From contig MGUR01000075.1 of NCBI GenBank assembly GCA_001800075.1, positions 78,238-85,561 of the forward strand: 7,324 nt of DNA. Direction: 5' to 3'. This document shows, piece by piece, positions 1 through 4,912 of the stretch. The stretch is from Elusimicrobia bacterium RIFCSPLOWO2_01_FULL_59_12. GTDB lineage: Bacteria > Elusimicrobiota > Elusimicrobia > 2-01-FULL-59-12. The notes below the pieces were generated by a model that saw only the letters and a program-made list of their open reading frames with translations, was not told the origin of the DNA and did no database searches. The position numbers were made by a program, and so were the translations under genes. Position 1 is the stretch's first letter. Every line of letters starts with the position of its first letter.

Positions 1-702
1 CTGGTAATGATCTTCCAGAAGCCGGGAAAAGATCCCGCGGCGCCCGAAGTACGTGTGCAGCATTCCCAGCAGCAGGACCGCCAGGACCAGGCCGCCCGCG
101 CCGAAGAGAACGAGGCCGCCATATAAAATCTTCTTGAAACCTTGCTTCTCATGCTGGAGCTGCACCAGCCAGCGCTCCTGGTTGTCCCAGAAGCGATGCA
201 GGAGCGCTTCCTGGTTCAATTCCGACCGCTTAAGCCATTGTTCCATCAGAGACCGCAGGCTCTGGGGCTGGACCGGACCGGGAAGGTCCCGGTACACGTT
301 CGACAGGACATGTTCAATATTGACGGGCCGTTTATCCAGGGGCGTCGCCAGCTGTTCCCGCAAGGCGGCCAGGGACTGCCGCGTGTTTTCATCCGAGGGG
401 CTCAACCGGGAGACCCGGTCCAGGGTGTCAATCGCCCCGGAAAATTCCCTTTTATGATATTGGGCGAAGCTGCGTTCCACCAAGGTCTTGATCAGCAACT
501 GCTTGACCTGGCCGTTCCGGCGCCGCCGCCGGAGCGCCTCCGTCAAATGCCGCTCCGCGTCGATATAATTCCCCGCCAGGTAAGCGTGAACCCCCCCGTT
601 ATAGTCGCGCAGGAATTCACGGGAAGAGAGGATATACGCCGCCCATAAACTGGAAGACGTTAGAAAAATCAATCCCGCCAGGATCCAGGACTTTACTTTC
701 AT
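1..702 (-). CDS. Membrane-anchored TPR-like protein, 3' end cut by window edge
   Basis: An open frame of 234 codons runs from an ATG at 702 to the left edge without a stop, so the C-terminus is missing. Residues 1-25 look like a signal peptide or signal anchor (MKVKSW, then a hydrophobic stretch ending SSSLWAA). Residues about 30-120 are amphipathic helices with TPR-like spacing, for example 'YLAGNYIDAERHLTEAL' and 'REFSGAIDTLDRVSRLSPSD'. A second hydrophobic segment at about 191-215 is followed by Arg-rich 'YFGRRGIFSRLL'. This predicts an extracytoplasmic helical-repeat domain between two membrane segments, with a cytoplasmic part starting near residue 217. The start overlaps the stop of the HEAT-repeat gene (ATGA), and an AAAGAGGG Shine-Dalgarno-like element lies about 9 nt upstream, so translation is probably coupled. 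The family is not recognised. A role as a scaffold or sensor is inference only, and the missing C-terminal domain would decide it. Confidence 0.8.
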   Translation of the reverse strand, partial: MKVKSWILAGLIFLTSSSLWAAYILSSREFLRDYNGGVHAYLAGNYIDAERHLTEALRRRRRNGQVKQLLIKTLVERSFAQYHKREFSGAIDTLDRVSRLSPSDENTRQSLAALREQLATPLDKRPVNIEHVLSNVYRDLPGPVQPQSLRSLMEQWLKRSELNQEALLHRFWDNQERWLVQLQHEKQGFKKILYGGLVLFGAGGLVLAVLLLGMLHTYFGRRGIFSRLLEDHYQ

Positions 703-1763
703 TGTAGGAGGCCCTCTTTAGACGCCTCTTCCATTTTATTGATCCTCTCCAGGAGACGTACGGCCGCTTCACGGGTGTAAGGGGCGGGGATTTGAGCCCA
801 CTGTCTTACGATCTGGATCCAACCCGCGCCGATATCTCGCTGGGGAACCAGCTCGATATCAGCCAGAATGTTGGAGGCCGACAGTTTCAGGCGAAAGTCG
901 TCACCCGTCAAATAGGGCGCGATCACCGGTATCACCAACGCCGGGTCCACCGCCTTGAGCCCCACCTCCGCCCAATGATCTGTAGCCCGGGATAACGGAT
1001 TCTTCAAGAGCTCAATGAAATGCCCTGCGGCCACGCTTCCTCCCACGTGCCCTGCGGCCTGGGCCAGAACCTCCTGAACATCCAGAGAGGGTTCCTGATG
1101 CAGACGCCTCATCAGCTCGGGGACGGCATCGAGGGCGGCGGTTCCGGAAAGCGCCTTGGCGGCCAGAAAGCGGATCTGCACGTCGGCGTCCCCGAGGAAA
1201 ATAATCAGCCGTGAAGCGGTGTTCGGATCAGGACCCGTTTTGCCCAGCGCGTCAATCGCCGTCATCCGGACATACCGGTTGGGGCTCCATATTTTCTGGC
1301 GAAGCGGCTCAATGGACTGCGTTATTCGGAGTTCCCCGAGGGCCCAAATGGCGAAACATTGGATTCCAATGGATGGATCGTCCAAACGCTTCAGGTACCA
1401 CCCGAACAGCGCGGGGTCATGGAGTTTTCCAAGGGATTCCAGCAGCTTGCAGCGGATCCCCTCCGAGGCCGATTCCTCGTAGGCCTGAACCAGATAGGGG
1501 CTCGCACGGTGATCATGAATATCTCCGATCACACGGACCAGCCTCAGCCGTTTGGCCTGTTTGGGTTCCGTCAATGAACGGATGAGTTCGGGGAGAGCGC
1601 GCTCCTGAAGTTTCGCTGCGATGTTTTCCGTCGGGATAGGGAGGTGCGGCCTGGAGTCCGCATGCACCGGCGCGGCGGCCAGTGACTCGGAGGCGGCCGG
1701 GAGCCAACCCATCAGGCTGATCATCGTGATCTCCATCCAGGGTACGATGGCGGACGCGCGCAT
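699..1763 (-). CDS. HEAT-repeat protein, probably exported
   Basis: This 354-residue protein is almost entirely HEAT or PBS-lyase-type helical repeats from about residue 55 to 343, roughly eight units. Typical units are 'VRMTAIDALGKTG' (165-177), 'IQCFAIWALGELR' (134-146) and 'IRFLAAKALSGTAALDAVPEL' near 197-217. Such solenoids bind partner proteins, and no catalytic motif is seen. The N-terminus is moderately hydrophobic and ends in an AAAPVHA-like cleavage site near residues 29-35, suggesting export, although the segment has few positive charges. The start is uncertain. The ATG at 1763 lies 4 nt after the upstream receiver gene but has no clear ribosome site. An internal ATG at 1724 has GGAG 6 nt upstream and would trim 13 residues. 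It is the middle gene of the receiver-HEAT-TPR operon, and its TGA overlaps the next ATG. An envelope scaffold working with the TPR membrane protein is a reasonable inference, not shown by sequence. Confidence 0.85.
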   Translation of the reverse strand: MRASAIVPWMEITMISLMGWLPAASESLAAAPVHADSRPHLPIPTENIAAKLQERALPELIRSLTEPKQAKRLRLVRVIGDIHDHRASPYLVQAYEESASEGIRCKLLESLGKLHDPALFGWYLKRLDDPSIGIQCFAIWALGELRITQSIEPLRQKIWSPNRYVRMTAIDALGKTGPDPNTASRLIIFLGDADVQIRFLAAKALSGTAALDAVPELMRRLHQEPSLDVQEVLAQAAGHVGGSVAAGHFIELLKNPLSRATDHWAEVGLKAVDPALVIPVIAPYLTGDDFRLKLSASNILADIELVPQRDIGAGWIQIVRQWAQIPAPYTREAAVRLLERINKMEEASKEGLLQ

Positions 1764-1767
1764 GGGA

Positions 1768-2157
1768 TCAGGCCGGAGGGGGTTTTGCGAAACAAGCCTT
1801 AACGCACCGGATGAGTTCCGCCGGGTCGAAGGGTTTTATCAAGTAGTCGCAAGCGCCCATCCGCAGCATTTCCACGGCCGTGTCCACGGCGGGAAAAGCT
1901 GTCATGAGAATAATTTGTGTGTTTGGAAACAGCTGTTTGATGGCATGACCCAACGCCAGGCCATCCAAATCGCCCGGCATGCTGTAGTCCGTGATCACCA
2001 GATCAAAAGGCTGCTTTTCGAGGCAGGCGAGCGCCTGACGGCCGTCCGCCGCCGTCTCCACGGGATAGCCCAAAGGCGCCAGCAGACGCGAGCAGAGAGA
2101 TCGGACCACCTCTTCGTCGTCCACAATGAGAATATGTTGTTGAGGAAACGGCTCCAT
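1768..2157 (-). CDS. Single-domain response regulator (NtrC-like receiver)
   Basis: This is a stand-alone phosphoacceptor domain of 129 residues with every receiver signature: acidic pair Asp13-Asp14 ('ILIVDDEE'), phosphorylated Asp57 ('LVITDYSMPG'), Thr86 ('ILMTAF') and Lys108 followed by Pro-Phe ('YLIKPF'). The stretch around 'MTAFPAVDTAVEMLRMGACDYLIKPF' closely resembles the receiver of NtrC-type regulators, but no AAA+ or DNA-binding part follows. It therefore probably acts as a phosphate shuttle or through protein contact. The start chosen is the ATG at 2157, because GGAGG lies 8 nt upstream at 2166-2170. A GTG at 2172 would add five residues and place that ribosome site inside the gene. 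It is the first gene of an operon with the HEAT-repeat and TPR-like membrane protein genes. Its phosphodonor may be the kinase at 3623-4843, the only kinase in the window, though this is not demonstrated. Confidence 0.92.
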   Translation of the reverse strand: MEPFPQQHILIVDDEEVVRSLCSRLLAPLGYPVETAADGRQALACLEKQPFDLVITDYSMPGDLDGLALGHAIKQLFPNTQIILMTAFPAVDTAVEMLRMGACDYLIKPFDPAELIRCVKACFAKPPPA

Positions 2158-2258
2158 TGATGCGACCTCCACCCTGTATGTAATCGCGGTGCCGGAGGTT
2201 CACAAGGAAACGAAGAGTTAAAAATATGTAAACGAATTGTTAATAATGGGGCGTTCGG
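2158..2258 (-). promoter_or_regulatory. AT-rich intergenic region, candidate promoter of the receiver-HEAT-TPR operon
   Basis: This 101-bp gap precedes the receiver gene. In otherwise GC-rich DNA, positions 2219-2247 are strongly AT-rich. On the minus strand the segment reads ATTATTAACAATTCG, then TTTACATATTTTTAAC, giving -35-like hexamers (TTAACA and TTTACA, each 5 of 6 to TTGACA) and -10-like TATTTT. No pair has both good matches and ideal spacing, so the exact promoter is undecided. A GGAGG ribosome site at 2166-2170 serves the ATG at 2157. No hairpin terminator follows the upstream gene's stop at 2259, so read-through is also possible. Confidence 0.4.
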
Positions 2259-2699
2259 TTAGAGGGGCCGGCGGCAATGGGGACAGACCGAATCCCCTGT
2301 CTGGGGATGACCCGCCCGTGCCATGAGGGCGTGTACCCGGCCGACCATCTGCTTGGGCGAATTGAGCGCTTTGGCGGAGTATTCGGTGACTCCGAGTTCA
2401 GTATCTCGTTGAACATCTGCCGTCGCATCGCGGGCCGAGAAAATCATGACTGGAATACGCCGGGTATCTTCCTGCGCGCGAAGGCGTTTCAGGATATCGA
2501 ATCCACTGATTTTAGGAAGCATCAAGTCCAGGAGAATCACGTCCGGCAGCGCGGCTTGAGCGAAGGACAGACCCTTTTCACCATCCTCCGCCAATAACAC
2601 ATGGAAACCCTCTCGTTCAAATACGTCTTTGTAGATCCCCCGCGTGTCGGGGTTGTCTTCAATCACCAGCAAACGCGGCTTTTGGGCTCCTGTGTCCAT
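2259..2699 (-). CDS. Output-less response regulator with C-terminal CPHC tail
   Basis: This is a receiver domain (residues about 8-128 of 146) with Glu14-Asp15 ('LLVIEDN'), phosphoacceptor Asp58 ('ILLDLMLP'), Ser88 ('MIFSARD') and Lys110. No helix-turn-helix, GGDEF or other effector domain follows. The protein ends with an approximately 18-residue tail holding Cys139-Pro-His-Cys142 followed by RRPL. The conserved Lys is followed by Ala rather than the usual Pro ('YSAKALN'), and the last helices of the receiver are irregular. The start chosen is the ATG at 2699, which gives a typical short leader before the first strand. A TTG at 2720 in the same frame would add seven residues, and neither has a convincing ribosome site. 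The gene lies 106 nt downstream of the OmpR-type regulator in the same direction and may be co-transcribed with it. It probably takes phosphate from the neighbouring kinase or competes for it. The output is unknown. Confidence 0.88.
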   Translation of the reverse strand: MDTGAQKPRLLVIEDNPDTRGIYKDVFEREGFHVLLAEDGEKGLSFAQAALPDVILLDLMLPKISGFDILKRLRAQEDTRRIPVMIFSARDATADVQRDTELGVTEYSAKALNSPKQMVGRVHALMARAGHPQTGDSVCPHCRRPL

Positions 2700-2805
2700 G
2701 GCCTTCACAGGGTGACGCAACTCGCCTGCAAGCGCAAGGAAACAAAAGGCTAAGCGCGGAGGTTACCTGCAGGACACTACTGAAAGGAAGAGCGGCACTA
2801 TCTGT
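2700..2805 (-). other. Intergenic spacer between the two response regulator genes
   Basis: This 106-bp spacer lies between the stop of the OmpR-type regulator and the start of the CPHC-tailed receiver protein. On either strand I see no coding frame, no GC-rich hairpin followed by a T-run, and no convincing -35/-10 pair. It contains an 8-bp CCTGCAGG palindrome at 2766-2773, which may be chance. The lack of a terminator favours, weakly, co-transcription of the two regulators from the promoter upstream of 3525. Confidence 0.35.
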
Positions 2806-3525
2806 TCAAGGCTTATCCAGCCACTGGTAGCCTATGCAGGGAATGGTCTTCAGGCAGCGGGCCCCCTCGGCTCCTATTTTTTTCCGGATGCGCCGGATAT
2901 GCACATCCAACGTTCGCTGATGGATCTGGTCCAATGGAATTCCCCAGACCTTGAGCGCCAAAGCGTTTTTGCCCACCACCCGGGGGGAGAGGAGAATCAG
3001 ATGACGCAACAATTCGTATTCCTTGGGAGCCAGATCCTCCACCCGCCGCCCGTCCCAAAGGATCCGGTGTTCAGCTCCATTGATGATGATGCGCTGTCGT
3101 TTGATGACCGCCTCGCTCGAAGCATAGAGAGAAGGCCGGCGCAACAGGGCGCGCACGCGGGCCACCAACTCCTGGATATCAAAGGGCTTGGATAAATAAT
3201 CATCGGCCCCCCCGTTCAAGCATTGCGCTGAAAGTCCCCGAGTGGTTCGTCCCGTCAGAATCATCACGGGAACCTCTTGGATTCGGGGGGTCTGTCGAAT
3301 CTTTTGGCATACATCCTCACCCGAAAGATCCGGCAGATTAAGGTCCAGTATAACCAGGTCCGGATTTTCCCTGGCCACACACTCCAACCCCTCGCACCCG
3401 TTGACGGCGGATGAGACGTGAAAACCTGACTGCCGCAGCACGCGGTCCAGTAAACTCCGCACGGGCGCCTCATCATCGACGACCAGGATGCGTGTGGGCG
3501 GTGGCGACAGGGTTTTCGTTAACAA
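2806..3525 (-). CDS. OmpR/PhoB-family DNA-binding response regulator
   Basis: This two-domain transcription factor has 239 residues, the normal family length. The receiver (about 11-130) has Asp17-Asp18 ('ILVVDDE'), phosphoacceptor Asp61 ('VILDLNLPDLSG'), Thr91 ('MILTGR') and Lys113-Pro ('YLSKPFD'). The C-terminal winged helix (about 140-239) shows 'LAPKEYELLRHLI', the recognition-helix segment 'RTLDVHIRRIRKKIG' (204-218) and the wing 'LKTIPCIGYQW'. The start chosen is TTG at 3525, because AAGGA lies 6 nt upstream (3532-3536) and a good promoter would start transcription near 3565. The in-frame ATG at 3570 lies at or before that predicted transcript start, and still longer frames run into the kinase gene. 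It is divergent from the histidine kinase, its likely partner, and probably autoregulated through the dyad at 3558-3572. Target genes are unknown. Confidence 0.92.
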   Translation of the reverse strand: MLTKTLSPPPTRILVVDDEAPVRSLLDRVLRQSGFHVSSAVNGCEGLECVARENPDLVILDLNLPDLSGEDVCQKIRQTPRIQEVPVMILTGRTTRGLSAQCLNGGADDYLSKPFDIQELVARVRALLRRPSLYASSEAVIKRQRIIINGAEHRILWDGRRVEDLAPKEYELLRHLILLSPRVVGKNALALKVWGIPLDQIHQRTLDVHIRRIRKKIGAEGARCLKTIPCIGYQWLDKP

Positions 3526-3551
3526 TTTGTTTCCTTGAAATCCCTTTAGAT

Positions 3552-3579
3552 TTTTCAATATGCTGTGCATATGTATAGA
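3552..3579 (+). promoter_or_regulatory. Possible kinase promoter, overlapping the regulator promoter
   Basis: On the plus strand, -35-like TTTTCA (3552-3557, 4 of 6) and -10-like TATAGA (3574-3579, 4 of 6) are separated by 16 bp. The start would be near 3586, giving a leader of about 37 nt before the kinase ATG at 3623. The -10 shares bases with the -10 of the opposite-strand promoter, so polymerase could hardly occupy both at once. The match is weak. Its best support is its position between two divergent genes in an AT-rich gap. Confidence 0.3.
3558..3572. promoter_or_regulatory. Perfect dyad ATATGC-TGT-GCATAT, candidate operator
   Basis: This is a perfect inverted repeat with two 6-bp arms and a 3-bp centre. 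It sits at the -10/+1 region of the predicted minus-strand regulator promoter and inside the -35/-10 spacer of the possible kinase promoter. That placement suits a protein controlling both divergent genes. The OmpR-type regulator is the obvious candidate, although members of that family more often bind direct repeats. Another regulator could use it. Confidence 0.4.
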
Positions 3580-3600
3580 ACAAATTTTATCCATTGTAAA
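3572..3600 (-). promoter_or_regulatory. Predicted sigma70-type promoter of the OmpR-type regulator
   Basis: On the minus strand, -35 TTTACA (3600-3595, 5 of 6 to TTGACA) is followed after exactly 17 bp by -10 TATACA (3577-3572, first four bases of TATAAT). Transcription would begin around 3565. That leaves an untranslated leader of about 40 nt, containing the AAGGA ribosome site, before the TTG start at 3525. The promoter's -35 lies only 23 bp upstream of the divergent kinase start codon. Sigma70-like consensus is assumed, and the host's sigma preferences are unknown. Confidence 0.5.
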
Positions 3601-3622
3601 CATTCTTTGGATAACTTGGGGC

Positions 3623-4843
3623 ATGAAAGAAATCACGAATCTCAGTGATTTGGATGTCGCGCGGGCCGGGCTGCGGCGCGCCGAACAAAGACTGGAGGAG
3701 ATGGATTTCGAGCTGCACACTCTGGCTCAGGCGGTGTCTGGAATTTACCTCCGCCTGGGATTCGATGGAACCGTCCTCTCCTACAAGTCGGCCCCGTCCT
3801 CCCCGCACCGCCTTTTCCCCAAAGATCCCGTCGGGAGACGGGTGCAGGACTTTCTCCCTCCCGACGTGGCACGCGGGTTTTTGGAAAGGGTGGCTCAAGT
3901 TCATCAAGAGCAGACGTCCATTCCGCTCGATTTTTCATTACCTGTCGAAGGAAAACGGCAAGACTTCGAGGCACGGTTCTTCCCCTCTATCAAGAAACAA
4001 GCCATGGCCCTGGTTTGCAGTGTGCCAGAGCGCAAGAAAGACACCGAGTGGCTCGCTGTCAATCGACGATTGGTCTCGCTGGGACAGATCGCGGCGGGCG
4101 TGGCTCATGAGCTCAACAACCCCTTGAGCGTGATACTCGGTTTTGCACAAAGTCTGTCGCTGCACACGAAAGATCGCGCATCCTGGTCAAGTTCCCTGCA
4201 ATCCATAGAACGCGAAGCCCTTCGCTGTAAGCGGCTCATACAAGATCTTTTGATATTCTCCCGCTCCCCCAAACCCGGGAAAACGTCAGAGGACCTGGCT
4301 AGTGTCTTCCAGAGCACCCTCCCGCTCGTCGAAGCGCAGGCGCGGATGTGCCGCGTGGCTGTCGTAGAGGATTTTGCGGCAGCCTTACCCCCGGTCCTTG
4401 TGGACCGGCACCGAATCCAACAGTTGGTGATTAATTTGTGCCTCAATGCAATCGACGCCATGCCCCACGGCGGGACATTGACCGTCGGGCTGGCACCGGG
4501 CAAGGATGCTAATCACCTGCACTGCGTGGAAATTTTTGTAAGAGACACGGGTGTGGGGATGCCGCCTGAAATCCGTGACCAGATTTTTGAACCGTTTTTT
4601 ACGACCAAAGAACCGGGTAAAGGAACGGGACTGGGACTGAGTTTTGTTCAGGATATTGTAAAGGAACACCGGGGATCCATTCAGTTTCGCAGCGAGGTTG
4701 GAAAGGGAACGGTGTTTTCAGTCTGGCTACCGGCGACACCGAGCGAATCGGGTGCCGGTATAACGAGACCGGCGCAGAGTGTCGGCGATGGACGCAAGAC
4801 CGGTGGAAAGGCTCTAGACCGTCCTGTGCTGGGATCCACCTGA
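3623..4843 (+). CDS. Soluble PAS-like/HisKA/HATPase sensor histidine kinase
   Basis: This cytoplasmic kinase has 406 residues and no membrane segment or signal peptide. The N-terminus has a short coiled coil (about 10-37) and a PAS-like fold (about 38-133, 'GIYLRLGFDGTVLSY'). The HisKA dimer domain carries the phospho-accepting His162 in 'AAGVAHELNNPLSVILGF'. The ATPase domain has the N box ('VINLCLNAIDAM', Asn275), the G1 box ('VRDTGVGM', Asp308), the F box ('FEPFFTTK') and the G2 box ('GKGTGLGLSF'). The H-box and N-box resemble the NtrB-like group. The last 35 residues are polar and probably disordered. The start chosen is the ATG at 3623, which begins a normal coiled coil. An earlier in-frame ATG at 3560 lies in the promoter region and encodes an atypical Cys/Ile-rich leader. 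The ribosome site (GGGG) is weak. It probably phosphorylates the divergent OmpR-type regulator and perhaps the two nearby lone receivers. The signal sensed is unknown. Confidence 0.94.
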   Translation: MKEITNLSDLDVARAGLRRAEQRLEEMDFELHTLAQAVSGIYLRLGFDGTVLSYKSAPSSPHRLFPKDPVGRRVQDFLPPDVARGFLERVAQVHQEQTSIPLDFSLPVEGKRQDFEARFFPSIKKQAMALVCSVPERKKDTEWLAVNRRLVSLGQIAAGVAHELNNPLSVILGFAQSLSLHTKDRASWSSSLQSIEREALRCKRLIQDLLIFSRSPKPGKTSEDLASVFQSTLPLVEAQARMCRVAVVEDFAAALPPVLVDRHRIQQLVINLCLNAIDAMPHGGTLTVGLAPGKDANHLHCVEIFVRDTGVGMPPEIRDQIFEPFFTTKEPGKGTGLGLSFVQDIVKEHRGSIQFRSEVGKGTVFSVWLPATPSESGAGITRPAQSVGDGRKTGGKALDRPVLGST

Positions 4844-4845
4844 TG

Positions 4846-4872
4846 CCAGGACGGACACAGAAACCATCCTGG
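4846..4872. terminator. Hairpin in the convergent gap between kinase and ccsA
   Basis: CCAGGACGG (4846-4854) pairs with CCATCCTGG (4864-4872), 8 of 9 positions with one C/A mismatch, around a 9-nt loop. It starts 2 nt after the kinase stop and lies 40 bp beyond the ccsA stop, so it could end or protect both transcripts. Neither strand has a following T-run, so it is not a standard intrinsic terminator. A shorter ATTCC-TGCTT-GGAAT hairpin follows at 4887-4901. Confidence 0.4.
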
Positions 4873-4912
4873 TGAAGCGATTTCATATTCCTGCTTGGAA
4901 TGGGGTATTGCA

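Noticed and set aside
142..648. 168-codon plus-strand open frame at the left edge
   Set aside because: It is the shadow of the minus-strand TPR-like gene, which has a signal sequence, a coupled start and a membrane segment. The plus-strand product has no recognisable feature.
1621..2160. 179-codon plus-strand open frame across the receiver/HEAT junction
   Set aside because: It lies antisense to an unmistakable receiver domain and its product resembles no protein family.
2766..2773. CCTGCAGG palindrome as an operator
   Set aside because: An 8-bp palindrome is likely by chance, and there is no promoter beside it.
3560..3622. 21-residue upstream extension of the histidine kinase
   Set aside because: It begins inside the candidate operator, before the predicted plus-strand transcript start, and encodes an atypical Cys/Ile-rich leader. 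The ATG at 3623 gives a normal kinase N-terminus.
3526..3720. N-terminal extension of the OmpR-type regulator (65 residues)
   Set aside because: It overlaps the divergent kinase start and the promoter region, is Ser/Arg-rich without structure, and is replaced by a TTG start with a good ribosome site.
4887..4901. ATTCC-TGCTT-GGAAT inverted repeat as a terminator
   Set aside because: The stem is only 5 bp, mostly AT, with no T-run. It is too weak to call separately from the larger hairpin beside it.
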